The notes beneath the pieces were generated by a model. It was not told where the DNA came from. It was given only the letters and a program-made list of their open reading frames with translations, and did no database searches. Below, piece by piece: positions 38,438-48,228 of a stretch of DNA of 64,000 nt. Numbering within the stretch: position 1 is the stretch's first letter; every line of letters starts with the position of its first letter. Origin of the DNA: Kineobactrum sediminis (GTDB lineage: Bacteria > Pseudomonadota > Gammaproteobacteria > Pseudomonadales > Halieaceae); assembly GCF_002868715.1 (NCBI RefSeq), contig NZ_PKLZ01000011.1, positions 1-64,000 of the forward strand. Direction: 5' to 3'. The translations under genes and the position numbers were made by a program.

Positions 38438-39450
38438 CCCCGACGCCCGGCGGTATACCAGTTGACGTCGCGGGCATGGCTGTCCACCTGCCCGACAACA
38501 TCCAGTACCAGCGCAAACAGGGCCATGCGCACCAGCAGGCCGTTATCCGTCTGGCGAAAAATGGCCAGGTTGGGATTGTCATTGAGGTCATCATCCAGCT
38601 CGCGAGCGCTCACCCGGGAGTCCCTGGGTAGCGGATGCATGATCACCGTGTTCGGCTCACAGTGCTCGGTATAAATGCTCTGGTTGAGACGAAACCGTCC
38701 CCGATAGAGATCCGCTTCCTGCTGTGAGCTGAACCGCTCTTCCTGGATGCGGGTGGAATAAACAATATCCACGTGCTTGATGCTGGACTCGAGCGCCTCT
38801 GACTCCAGCACCTGGTGGCCGGCATCACGCAGTTGTTCGACAATGGCGGCGGGCATGCGTAATTCCTCGGGCGACACCAGTACTACCTGGATAGACTCGA
38901 ACAGGCACAACAGCTTACACAGGGAATGTACCGTACGCCCGAAGCGCAAGTCTCCCACCATGGCGATACGCAGCTTATCAATGCCACGGCCGCGCCCTGC
39001 CAGCTCTTTCTTGATGGTGTACAGGTCCAGCAGGGCCTGGGTAGGATGCTCGTTAGTGCCATCGCCGCCATTGATTACCGGCACCCGGCTGGCGGCGGCG
39101 AACTCCGCCACCGAACCCTCCTGGGGATGACGCATAACGATGATGTCCGAATAGCCACTGAGTACCCGCGCGGTATCGTACAGTGACTCACCCTTGGCAA
39201 TGGCTGACTGCTCGAAGCCGGTGGTCTCGCGGACTTCGCCGCCGAGGAGGTTAAAAGCACTGCCAAAACTGACCCGGGTTCGAGTACTGGGCTCGAAAAA
39301 CATGGCACCGAGAATGGCGCCATCAAGTACCCGGGTCACACGACGACGCTGGGCATAAGGCTCCATGCGATCCGCGATCGTAAACAGGTATTCAACGTCG
39401 GGCCGCTCGAAGGGGCCGATTGAGAGAATATGGCTACCGGCAAACTGCAC
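38434..39450 (-). CDS. pyrB: Aspartate carbamoyltransferase catalytic chain
   Basis: First committed step of pyrimidine synthesis, joining carbamoyl phosphate and aspartate. The carbamoyl-phosphate loop FEPSTRTR (about residues 52-59), HPTQALLDLYTI and the HPLPRDSR motif are all present. GTG 39450 (protein MQFAGSHILSIG, 338 aa) has a GGAGAG ribosome site with 7-base spacing; the longest frame begins at GTG 39483. The chain is longer than the E. coli catalytic subunit (about 310). No pyrI or pyrC' is adjacent, so its quaternary partner is unknown. Confidence 0.92.
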   Translation of the reverse strand: MQFAGSHILSIGPFERPDVEYLFTIADRMEPYAQRRRVTRVLDGAILGAMFFEPSTRTRVSFGSAFNLLGGEVRETTGFEQSAIAKGESLYDTARVLSGYSDIIVMRHPQEGSVAEFAAASRVPVINGGDGTNEHPTQALLDLYTIKKELAGRGRGIDKLRIAMVGDLRFGRTVHSLCKLLCLFESIQVVLVSPEELRMPAAIVEQLRDAGHQVLESEALESSIKHVDIVYSTRIQEERFSSQQEADLYRGRFRLNQSIYTEHCEPNTVIMHPLPRDSRVSARELDDDLNDNPNLAIFRQTDNGLLVRMALFALVLDVVGQVDSHARDVNWYTAGRRG

Positions 39451-39503
39451 GCAAAAGCTCTCCACGCTGGTGTCGTGCCCCACTTGTCTGCGGAGCTGGG
39501 GCT

Positions 39504-39532
39504 ATTATACGGGTCGACTGCGGACCTGCCCA
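39504..39532 (-). promoter_or_regulatory. Promoter of pyrB-nudF
   Basis: A perfect TATAAT (39504-39509) with TGGGCA (39527-39532) 17 bases upstream, on the minus strand. The expected transcript starts near 39497, giving a leader of roughly 47 bases to GTG 39450. No pyrimidine attenuator hairpin fits in that distance. Confidence 0.7.
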
Positions 39533-39563
39533 TGACTCATGCCGGGAATATAACCACGCCGTC

Positions 39564-41042
39564 TCAGGCCAGCAGGCTATCGCCATAATCAAGCAGGTCC
39601 TGCAGCAGCTGTTGCTGCGCCGGGGGCCGGCTCTCTGACTGGAGGCGCTCGATCAGCGCCTGGTACTCATCCATACAGATACTGGCTCCGGCCTCGGCTT
39701 CGGTAAGTCGCTGGAAGCGAAACTCATCCCACTGGGCCTGTTCTTCTGCCGACAGGGAATCGGGGAAATTCCGGGCGCGATAGCGAAACAACATCTCCGG
39801 AAGCCGCGCGTCCTCGAAAACAAAGGTCTGACTGGCCAGCGCCTCCGGAGCCGCCTCGCGTACCCCTTGCAGTGCCTGCCGATCGCGGTCAGAGAAGAAA
39901 CCGCCGCTGTAGAGCATGCGATCCGGGTCAGTTATCGGTGTGAAACTGCGGCCCTGGTAGACTGCCTGGATCTTGTTGAGAAAGGCGACCGGATCGCGCT
40001 CACGCCACTGCCGCAACAGGGCGAGATGCTCGCGGCAGCGCTGTCCGTTCAGGCCGATGCGAGCCGCTGTGGCCGGGTCGGCCATTTTGGCCGGAACCAG
40101 CACCGGACAACGGTTGCTGTGCACGGTTTTAAGGCCGGGCCTAGCCTGGCCGGACCTAGCCTGGTCCGGCCCTCCCTGGCCGGGTTCCGGGACATCGCGG
40201 CGTGCGAACAGGGCCTGCTGGATTTCGGCTACCGACATGTCCTGCAACATCTGTGGATCGCTCTCCAGGTCAAAACAGATCACCTCGTTGCGGTTGTCCG
40301 GATGCGGCGCGAGCGGCACTATCAGTCCGGTATTGTAACGCGCACCACCAAACATGCCCGACACATGCAGCACCGGCTTCATACTTGCCACGTCAAGCTG
40401 CGATTGCACACTGCGTTTGTCACGCTGGCCGAGGATATAGTCATATAAGCGCGGCTGGCGTTCGCGCACCAGCCGCGCCATCGCAATGGTGGCCTCAACA
40501 TCCGACAGTGCATCGTGCGCCGCCGCATGGCTGATACCGTTGGCGGCTGTCAGTTCTTCCAGCCGAAAGCTGGCCAGGCCATCTTCGCGTAGCGGCCACT
40601 CGATACCGTCAGGACGCAGGGCCCAGGCGGTTCGCAGCATATCGATGATGTCCCAGCGGGAATTACCCTGTTGCCATTCACGCGCGTAGGGATCATAGAA
40701 GTTGCGATACAGGGTGAAGCGGGTCACCTCGTCATCAAAGCGCAGGGAATTGTAGCCCACGCCGCAAGTACCCGGCTGCGACAGTTCGGCGTGAATCCGG
40801 CGGATGAACTCACATTCCGGCAGACCCTTCTCAAGCGCCAGCTGGGGGCTGATCCCGGTGACCAGACACGCCTCCGGATGGGGCAGAACGTCGGTGGCCG
40901 GGCGCGCATAGATCACCAGCGGTTCGCCGATCACATTCAGCTCGGCATCCGTGCGCACACCGGCAAACTGCACAGGCCGGTCCCGAGATGGATCCACCCC
41001 GAAAGTTTCGTAGTCGTGCCAGTAAAAGGTCTGCGCCGCCAT
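39564..41042 (-). CDS. sbcB: Exodeoxyribonuclease I
   Basis: 3'-5' single-strand DNA exonuclease of the DnaQ-like fold, active in recombination and mismatch repair, 492 aa. The ExoI motif HDYETFG gives D10 and E12, and later DEDD residues lie in NSRWDIIDM and AHDALSDVEATI. SH3-like and helical C-terminal ExoI domains follow. Compared with E. coli ExoI, the segment between the SH3-like core and CPVLVPAKM contains a Gln/Gly/Pro/Arg-rich insertion encoded by a 15-bp tandem repeat (40134-40190). It stands alone between pyrB and the fumarase gene on the same strand. Confidence 0.96.
   Translation of the reverse strand: MAAQTFYWHDYETFGVDPSRDRPVQFAGVRTDAELNVIGEPLVIYARPATDVLPHPEACLVTGISPQLALEKGLPECEFIRRIHAELSQPGTCGVGYNSLRFDDEVTRFTLYRNFYDPYAREWQQGNSRWDIIDMLRTAWALRPDGIEWPLREDGLASFRLEELTAANGISHAAAHDALSDVEATIAMARLVRERQPRLYDYILGQRDKRSVQSQLDVASMKPVLHVSGMFGGARYNTGLIVPLAPHPDNRNEVICFDLESDPQMLQDMSVAEIQQALFARRDVPEPGQGGPDQARSGQARPGLKTVHSNRCPVLVPAKMADPATAARIGLNGQRCREHLALLRQWRERDPVAFLNKIQAVYQGRSFTPITDPDRMLYSGGFFSDRDRQALQGVREAAPEALASQTFVFEDARLPEMLFRYRARNFPDSLSAEEQAQWDEFRFQRLTEAEAGASICMDEYQALIERLQSESRPPAQQQLLQDLLDYGDSLLA
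40134..40190 (-). repeat. 15-bp tandem repeat inside sbcB
   Basis: Three complete 15-base units (40134-40148, 40149-40163, 40164-40178) and a partial fourth to 40190. Units one and two differ at a single base; the third is more diverged. Being a multiple of three it stays in frame and encodes repeats of the type QARPG, QARSG, QGGPD. It is a likely site of copy-number change between strains. Confidence 0.85.
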
Positions 41043-41060
41043 CAGCTGGGCCCCGCCTGC

Positions 41061-42584
41061 TCAGATGAGTTTAATGGCCTGTTCCTCGATCTTCGCCCGC
41101 CAGATTTTGGGGCCGATATCATGTACCGACGTGCCGCGGGCATCCACCGCCACACTGACCGGCATATCCTTCACTTCAAACTCGTAAATGGCCTCCATGC
41201 CCAGCTCCGGGAATGCAACTACCCGCGCCGAGGTGATGGCCCTGGAGACCAGGTAAGCAGCGCCACCTACGGCCATGAGGTATACGGCCTTGTGCTTCTT
41301 TATAGCCTCGATACCTACCGGGCCGCGCTCGGCCTTGCCAATCATGCCCAGCAGGCCCGTGTGCTCAAGGATAAAGTCGGTGAACTTGTCCATACGCGTT
41401 GCCGTGGTGGGGCCGGCAGGGCCCATTACCTCGTCGCGCACCGGGTCAACCGGGCCCACGTAGTAGATAAACCGACCCTTGAGATCAACCTCGGGGGGCA
41501 AGCCCTCGCCACTTTCAATCAGTTCCTTCATTTTCTTGTGCGCGGCATCGCGGCCAGTCAGCATTTTGCCGGACAACAAGACGGTATCCCCTGGTTGCCA
41601 TTGCTGCGCTTCCTCGGCGGTCACCGTATCGAGGTCAACCCGGCGCACATCCGCGCCCACTTCCCAGGTAATGTCGGGCCAGTCGTCCAGGTCCGGGGCG
41701 GTTTGCAGCGCGGGGCCGGAGCCGTCCAGCACAAAATGAGCATGCCGGGTAGCGGCGCAGTTGGGAATCATCGCCACCGGCAGCGACGCGGCGTGGGTAG
41801 GATAGTCCTTGATCTTGACATCCAGGACAGTGGTCAGGCCGCCCAGACCCTGGGCACCAATGCCCAGTCGGTTAACGGCATCCATGATTTCCAGACGCAG
41901 CTCTTCAGCGCGACTGGATGGGCCACGGGCGCGCAGCTCATGGATATCGATGGGCTCCATCAGGGCCTCCTTGGCCATTACCGCGGCTTTTTCCGCCGTG
42001 CCGCCGATGCCAATCCCCAGCATGCCCGGCGGACACCATCCCGCACCCATGGTCGGCACCGTCTTGACCACCCAATCCACGATACTGTCCGAGGGGTTAA
42101 GCATGGCCAGCTTGGACTTGTTCTCGGAACCACCACCCTTGGCAGCCACCTGCACATCCAGGGTATCACCCGGGACGACCTCCATATGAATGACTGCCGG
42201 CGTATTGTCTTTGGTATTGCGGCGCGCACCGGCGGGGTCCTCGAGAATAGAGGCACGCAGGACGTTATCCGGGTGCAGGTAGGCGCGACGTACGCCTTCA
42301 TTGACCATGTCCGCCACCGACAGAGAGCCTTCCCATTGCACGTTCATACCAATTTTGAGGAATACCGTCACAATGCCCGTGTCCTGGCAGATTGGGCGAT
42401 GTCCCTGGGCACACATGCGTGAATTGATCAGAATCTGGGCCATGGCGTCTTTCGCAGCGGGGTTCTGCTCCAGCGCCCAGGCCTCATGAACGGCTTTCAC
42501 GAAGTCCAGCGGGTGGTAATAGGAAATGAATTGCAGCGCATCGGCCACACTATCAATAAGATCATCCTGACGGATTATGGTCAT
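41061..42584 (-). CDS. fumA: Fumarate hydratase class I (iron-sulfur)
   Basis: [4Fe-4S] enzyme that interconverts fumarate and malate in the TCA cycle; 507 aa, homodimeric type with fused alpha and beta parts. Conserved elements: CQDTGIV, GSENKSKLAML, GWCPPGMLGIGIGG, NCAATRHAHF and the beta-part GPTTATRMD and FPELGMEAI. The cysteines in these blocks are the cluster ligands expected from the family. Placed 18 bases upstream of sbcB but with no evident shared role. Confidence 0.95.
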   Translation of the reverse strand: MTIIRQDDLIDSVADALQFISYYHPLDFVKAVHEAWALEQNPAAKDAMAQILINSRMCAQGHRPICQDTGIVTVFLKIGMNVQWEGSLSVADMVNEGVRRAYLHPDNVLRASILEDPAGARRNTKDNTPAVIHMEVVPGDTLDVQVAAKGGGSENKSKLAMLNPSDSIVDWVVKTVPTMGAGWCPPGMLGIGIGGTAEKAAVMAKEALMEPIDIHELRARGPSSRAEELRLEIMDAVNRLGIGAQGLGGLTTVLDVKIKDYPTHAASLPVAMIPNCAATRHAHFVLDGSGPALQTAPDLDDWPDITWEVGADVRRVDLDTVTAEEAQQWQPGDTVLLSGKMLTGRDAAHKKMKELIESGEGLPPEVDLKGRFIYYVGPVDPVRDEVMGPAGPTTATRMDKFTDFILEHTGLLGMIGKAERGPVGIEAIKKHKAVYLMAVGGAAYLVSRAITSARVVAFPELGMEAIYEFEVKDMPVSVAVDARGTSVHDIGPKIWRAKIEEQAIKLI

Positions 42585-42625
42585 GGCAGGTGCCTTGTAT
42601 CAGAGGTTGGAGAATGTGCGGGCGC

Positions 42626-43393
42626 TCAGGGCGCCCCTTGCAAAGTGTTTACCGATGACTGCAGATCGGACAGGGTGCGATTGACCTGGCCGCGGAAAGC
42701 GTTGATGGAGTTCACCCAATCCTCATTGTCCTGCACCCGCTTGCTCAGCTTGGCGAGGTCAACGTTAATCCGGTTGAGGTTGTCCGCCACCTTCTCAACC
42801 TGGGCCTGGTTACTTTTGGCGCTGGCCATCAGTCGCTCGAGGTCGGCGGCAACATTCTTGAGCTTGGCAATATCGTTGGTCGCCGCTGCCAGCGTGGTTT
42901 TCGTGCCGGCAAGGCTCTTTTCGACAGCGGCCACTTTTCTGGCCTCGCTGGCACTGGTCTTTTGCAGCTCTTCGATCGCGGCCTTGTTGCGCCGCCAGGC
43001 GGAGGCCCACAGCTTGTCGACCTCGGAGTACAGCTCCTTGATCTTGACCGCCATGGCCGCGGTGTTCTGGCTCAAACCCTCGTCGGTGTCGGACAGGCGG
43101 TCCTCCAGGTCGGCGATCCGACTGGCGTACCGCTCCATCTGGGTATCGGCCAACTCCAGGCGCTCCTGCAGCTGGAAAGCCCAGGCGCAGGCCACCCCGG
43201 CCACAACAAGCGCCAGGGCGATGAACAGGCGCGACCAGAGCCCGCCGCCACCATTGCTGCCGCCCTTCGGCGGCCCTGCACTGCGACGGGGCTTGTCCGG
43301 CTTGCCGCCCCGGGGCTTACCGGCAGAAAAATCCTGCCCGGATTCGCGCTCGGGGATAATGGAGGGAATGTCATCGATATCGTCTTGGGACAT
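42626..43393 (-). CDS. Single-pass membrane protein with long coiled coil
   Basis: 255-residue protein of unknown function. Residues 1-50 are Gly/Pro/Lys-rich and disordered in appearance, one transmembrane segment spans about 53-73 (SRLFIALALVVAGVACAWAF), and residues 75-250 are almost wholly coiled coil with repeated K-x2-A-x3-E/L patterns. Topology by the positive-inside rule: N-terminus in the cytoplasm, coiled coil in the periplasm. I do not recognise the family. It lies 41 bases upstream of the fumarase gene on the same strand; a structural or tethering role in the envelope is conceivable but not shown. Confidence 0.8.
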   Translation of the reverse strand: MSQDDIDDIPSIIPERESGQDFSAGKPRGGKPDKPRRSAGPPKGGSNGGGGLWSRLFIALALVVAGVACAWAFQLQERLELADTQMERYASRIADLEDRLSDTDEGLSQNTAAMAVKIKELYSEVDKLWASAWRRNKAAIEELQKTSASEARKVAAVEKSLAGTKTTLAAATNDIAKLKNVAADLERLMASAKSNQAQVEKVADNLNRINVDLAKLSKRVQDNEDWVNSINAFRGQVNRTLSDLQSSVNTLQGAP

Positions 43394-43522
43394 AACACCG
43401 CGCTGCCTGTAGAAACCGGGGGCTCATTATACATGGCCGGGCACCGCGGTGGCAGACCGACATCAACAAGATACTGACCAGCACTTACCCGACACGCAAG
43501 GAATTTGGGGTGGAAGAATGCA

Positions 43523-43545
43523 AATCACCCGCAGAGCGGGTGATT
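43523..43545 (-). terminator. 10-bp hairpin after the PuuD-like gene
   Basis: AATCACCCGC (43523-43532) and GCGGGTGATT (43536-43545) pair perfectly around AGA. It lies 51 bases downstream of the gene at 43597 and has no T tract on either side. It may act as a weak or Rho-assisted terminator, or as an mRNA end-protecting stem. Apart from this the interval 43394-43596 shows nothing I can support. Confidence 0.4.
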
Positions 43546-43596
43546 CTGGTGTGGCAACAGGAGCCTACGCTGGCTGAACGGACTCCTGCAACGGCG

Positions 43597-44217
43597 TTAC
43601 AGAACGATCAGTAGCCCCCACACAGCAGCGGCCAGGGCGATGCTGAGGTGCACGACTCCCTTGACGCTGGCCATGGGACCCATTTTGCCGAACAGGGCGT
43701 TGGCTTCAAGCAGCAGGATCAGGGCACAGCAAACAATAAGACCCGTGGCGGTCACATCGGCAATGTACAAGTGCTTGGAACCCAGCATACCAAACAGCAT
43801 TACGCCGGAAAGCAGGGTGTTGGTCCGCGAGGCAAGGCCCGCCTTGGCTGCAGCCGCCGGGCCATCGCCCTCTTTCATGCCCAGCACAATCTGTTGCTTT
43901 GGCCAGATAATCAGCCACACGTTGAGGAACATCAGGGTACCGGCCAGTGAACCGATCCAGATCAGCGAACTGCCCACGAAATTTTTCATCGCACCGGTTG
44001 CCATCAGTAACACCAGGCCGGTGAGGAAGGTAAACATTGCGCCCCAGCGGAACCACCACAGGGCCCGGGGTGCGAGCTTCTTCATGGCATCTGTTTTGGC
44101 GCCCGCCTCGGCTTCCTTGAAGTATTCCGTTTGGACAAAATTGAAATAATAGAGCATACCTATCCAGGTAATACCGAATAATACGTGGGCCCAACGGAAA
44201 ATAAATTCAACAATCAT
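43597..44217 (-). CDS. PuuD/urate hydroxylase N-terminal-like membrane protein
   Basis: 206-residue integral membrane protein with seven or so hydrophobic helices. The opening IFRWAHVLFGITWIGMLYYFNFVQ and the WPKQQIVLG segment resemble the membrane domain of PuuD, the cytochrome c-linked urate hydroxylase described in proteobacteria. The C-terminal cytochrome c domain with its CxxCH motif is absent here and no purine genes are nearby. It may be a stand-alone membrane haem protein with another role. The His in RWAHVLFG is a candidate haem ligand by analogy. Function is inference. Confidence 0.7.
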   Translation of the reverse strand: MIVEFIFRWAHVLFGITWIGMLYYFNFVQTEYFKEAEAGAKTDAMKKLAPRALWWFRWGAMFTFLTGLVLLMATGAMKNFVGSSLIWIGSLAGTLMFLNVWLIIWPKQQIVLGMKEGDGPAAAAKAGLASRTNTLLSGVMLFGMLGSKHLYIADVTATGLIVCCALILLLEANALFGKMGPMASVKGVVHLSIALAAAVWGLLIVL

Positions 44218-44321
44218 AGCGCGCTCCTTGCCTTGGTTATTAGACTTCGATCAAGTGTACACCCTTTTCACGCCGCTGCGTAAGCAGTCAAAACGTCTCC
44301 GGACAAACATTCAGCCGAAAA

Positions 44322-44346
44322 AAAACCCCGCAAAGTGCGGGGTTTT
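44322..44346 (-). terminator. Intrinsic terminator of groES-groEL
   Basis: An 11-base stem (44322-44332 with 44336-44346) including ACCCCGCA/TGCGGGGT around a 3-base loop. On the minus strand it is followed by a run of T residues, making a canonical terminator 23 bases after the groEL stop. The A/T tracts on both sides make it potentially bidirectional. Confidence 0.92.
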
Positions 44347-44369
44347 CAAGGGTTTCAGGTGGAGATGGC

Positions 44370-46052
<1,683 letters not shown>

Positions 46053-46081
46053 TCAGTCATTGATGTGGTTGTCAGAGAGTC

Positions 46082-46372
46082 TTACTCGACGATCGCAAAA
46101 ATCTCGCTCTCACCCATGATGATCAGCTTCTCGCCATCGATTTCGATGGTGTTACTGCCGGCATACTGGCCAAACACGATCTTGTCCCCTACTTTCACAG
46201 CCAGGGGGCGCAGGTCGCCATTTTCCAGTACCTTGCCTTCGCCAACCGCAATCACTTCTCCCTGATTGGGCTTTTCTTTGGCGGAACCGGGCAGCAGAAT
46301 GCCTCCAGCTGTGGTTTCTTCCTCTTCCTTGCGACGAACGACAACGCGGTCGTACAGCGGACGGATTTTCAT
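46082..46372 (-). CDS. groES: 10-kDa co-chaperonin GroES
   Basis: Heptameric lid of the GroEL chamber, 96 aa. It begins [14 protein letters not shown] and contains the mobile loop [12 protein letters not shown] with GGI that contacts GroEL. An open frame extends to 46483 but ATG 46372, with AGGAG 10 bases upstream, is the family start. Expression should respond to heat: a CIRCE palindrome and a sigma-32 promoter lie in the 130 bases upstream. Confidence 0.98.
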   Translation of the reverse strand: MKIRPLYDRVVVRRKEEEETTAGGILLPGSAKEKPNQGEVIAVGEGKVLENGDLRPLAVKVGDKIVFGQYAGSNTIEIDGEKLIIMGESEIFAIVE

Positions 46373-46441
46373 TAGTCTGATTCTCCTGGTTACAATGTTA
46401 TACAGGCCCGATCGGGCACACCCCTTTGGGGCTTGGTGCGG

Positions 46442-46469
46442 ATATTGGGGCGCGGGGATGATTTTCAAG
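46442..46469 (-). promoter_or_regulatory. Sigma-32 promoter of groES-groEL
   Basis: CTTGAAA (46463-46469), the exact -35 consensus, and CCCCAATAT (46442-46450) with a 12-base spacer, close to the RpoH -10 consensus. It lies about 70 bases upstream of the groES ATG and directly downstream of the CIRCE element. Confidence 0.75.
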
Positions 46470-46476
46470 GGTATTT

Positions 46477-46503
46477 TTAGCACTCAGCGTAAAAGAGTGC
46501 CAA
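46477..46503. promoter_or_regulatory. CIRCE element (HrcA operator) upstream of groES
   Basis: Reads TTAGCACTC (46477-46485), nine bases, GAGTGCCAA (46495-46503) on the plus strand: the CIRCE consensus TTAGCACTC-N9-GAGTGCTAA with one mismatch. On the minus strand the left arm supplies TTGGCA, a good -35, and TAAAAA follows 18 bases on, so a sigma-70 promoter may be embedded in the operator. HrcA would repress this promoter under non-stress conditions. Confidence 0.85.
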
Positions 46504-46522
46504 AAATAAGCCGGGGACCGGC
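46502..46522 (-). terminator. Possible terminator of fxsA
   Basis: On the minus strand GCCGG, loop TCC, CCGGC (46510-46522) is followed by TTATTTTT. The stem is only 5 bp but the U tract is good. It directly abuts the CIRCE element, separating fxsA from the groES promoters. Confidence 0.45.
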
Positions 46523-46597
46523 CAAAGATCGGGGAGCACCCGTATTTACACCTGAAAATATTGAATATTCTTCTTAAAAATCAATGGTATAAATGCG

Positions 46598-47026
46598 TCA
46601 ATCGTCCAGGCGACGATAATCACCCTCAATTGTGGTCGACCCGGGCTTATCGGGCCCGGAGCTGTCGCGCTCCGGCGCGTAAGGCTCGGGCTGCGGCCCA
46701 CCGAAACGACGGGCCAGCTTGCGCCGCAGGGGCCCGATCAGCAAAATCACTGCCCCCACATCAGAGATCATCCCCGGGAATATCAGCAAAATACCCGCCA
46801 GGCCCAACGCCATGTCATCCAGCAACAGTTGCGGCCCCAGCACAGCGCCCTGTTGCGCTTCGCGCAGGCGCTGGAACATCCCCCTGCCCTGCCGGCGCAG
46901 TAGCATCACGCCCAGTACCAGGGTTAACAATACATAAGCCAGGGCCGTGAGGGCACTGGTCTCTACCCCCAACTTGATCAGGGTATAGAGTTCCAGCCAG
47001 GGAAGTAGCAGGATAATCAACCGCAT
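46598..47026 (-). CDS. fxsA: FxsA family membrane protein
   Basis: 142-residue inner-membrane protein of the FxsA family; E. coli FxsA alleviates F-plasmid exclusion of phage T7, its normal role being unclear. Hydrophobic segments lie at residues 1-18, 25-50 and 70-100, and a polar Pro-rich tail follows. The conserved LELYTLIKLG and DDMALGLAGILLIFPGMISD motifs are present. The start is ATG 47026 with GGAG 8 bases upstream; a longer frame to 47110 is not needed. fxsA next to groESL is common in gammaproteobacteria. Confidence 0.9.
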   Translation of the reverse strand: MRLIILLLPWLELYTLIKLGVETSALTALAYVLLTLVLGVMLLRRQGRGMFQRLREAQQGAVLGPQLLLDDMALGLAGILLIFPGMISDVGAVILLIGPLRRKLARRFGGPQPEPYAPERDSSGPDKPGSTTIEGDYRRLDD

Positions 47027-47071
47027 AAAATGTTCTCCATAGTCCTTACTATGAGGATGGAATAACGAATT

Positions 47072-47120
47072 GCAAGAACAGCCGCCGGATTTGGCCCTGG
47101 AAACGGACACTTGTTCTTGC
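47072..47120. promoter_or_regulatory. Inverted repeat upstream of the sulfotransferase operon
   Basis: GCAAGAACA (47072-47080) is repeated inverted as TGTTCTTGC (47112-47120), 31 bases apart, in the gap between fxsA and the dioxygenase gene. A weak sigma-70-like pair TTGCCT/GATTAT with 17-base spacing begins inside the right arm (about 47117-47145). The arrangement could be a regulator operator or a looped RNA stem; I see no known family consensus. Confidence 0.4.
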
Positions 47121-47211
47121 CTGCGATGGCGAAAATACCGATTATGGGTGCCTCATGTCGTCCAGGGGACCCAAAAAAGGGCAACAACAAGGTGGTTGGA
47201 GGAATTAACCG

Positions 47212-48219
47212 ATGAGCTTTTTCTACCCTGACAATATCCAGCCAATGCGTGAAGCCAATGCACTACGTGACGATGTCACCGCACTGCGAGCGCAAATGGA
47301 TGAGGACGGCTATCTGCTTTTCCGCAATGCTATAGACCCACACAAGCTGACTGTGCTGCGCGAACAGATCACCACTATCCTGGCCGGGATTGGCTGGATT
47401 CTTGGTGATGAACAGCAACTCGACGCCAGGGCTGCGGGGCTGCCGCAACGCGAGGGAGAAGAGGGTTATTTTGAGGCGCATGACAAGATTGTAAAACTCG
47501 AAGCATTTCATGCATTGGCTCACGATGAAAAGCTGATGCATATTATACGGCAATCCCTGGGCGAAGACGTGTTTGCACACCCCCTGAGTATTGTGCGCCT
47601 GGTATTCCCCAATAACCCTGAGATCACCACCCCTCCGCATCAGGACTACCCTAACAATCAGGGCAGCGAAAAACTTACCGCGGCCTGGATACCGCTGCAT
47701 GATTGCCCGATTGAAATGGGAGCATTGGCCATACTGAAAGGCTCACACAAAAATGGCTTATTACCATTGCAATTCCATATGGGGCCCGGAAATCGTTGCG
47801 CGGTAATTCCGCAAACTATGCATGAACTCGAGTGGGTAAGCACTGATTTTCAGGTGGGCGACGTCCTGCTGTTCCCGGCATTGACAGTCCACAGCGCGCT
47901 CGAGAACAAGGACCCTGAACGTATGCGTTTATCTGTGGATTACCGTTACCAGCTGGAAGGTGAGGCGCTGACAGAGAACTCATTGAAACCGCATTTTTCC
48001 CGCCTGAGCTGGGAAGAAATCTACCGGGACTGGCAGTCAACGGATTTACAATATTATTGGTACAAAAAGCGATTCGACGTTATCCCCTGGCAGAACCTGC
48101 ATGAGCTTCCCGATGACCATGTCAAAGACGCCATGAAACAATGTATCCGCTATGAAAATAAACGCCAGCAACGTTATGCAGAAAACCGTCTGCATCACCA
48201 CGAAGATAAAGCAGTCTAG
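47212..48219 (+). CDS. Phytanoyl-CoA dioxygenase (PhyH) family oxygenase
   Basis: Fe(II)/2-oxoglutarate-dependent dioxygenase of the PhyH superfamily, 335 aa. The facial triad is visible as H143-x-D145 (in PPHQDYPNN) and H227 (TVHSALEN), with R237 or R239 as the 2-oxoglutarate anchor. Members hydroxylate or oxidise very different small molecules and glycolipid moieties, so the substrate cannot be named. ATG 47212 has a GGAGG site. First gene of a five-gene + strand operon with three sulfotransferases and a methyltransferase, which suggests that it tailors a glycan, lipid or amino sugar there (inference). Confidence 0.85.
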   Translation: MSFFYPDNIQPMREANALRDDVTALRAQMDEDGYLLFRNAIDPHKLTVLREQITTILAGIGWILGDEQQLDARAAGLPQREGEEGYFEAHDKIVKLEAFHALAHDEKLMHIIRQSLGEDVFAHPLSIVRLVFPNNPEITTPPHQDYPNNQGSEKLTAAWIPLHDCPIEMGALAILKGSHKNGLLPLQFHMGPGNRCAVIPQTMHELEWVSTDFQVGDVLLFPALTVHSALENKDPERMRLSVDYRYQLEGEALTENSLKPHFSRLSWEEIYRDWQSTDLQYYWYKKRFDVIPWQNLHELPDDHVKDAMKQCIRYENKRQQRYAENRLHHHEDKAV

Positions 48220-48228
48220 GCTGCCGTT

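Noticed and set aside
40671-42422. 583-codon + strand frame opposite sbcB and the fumarase gene
   Set aside because: Antisense shadow caused by GC-rich third positions of two genuine genes; no domain, unusual amino-acid content and no ribosome site.
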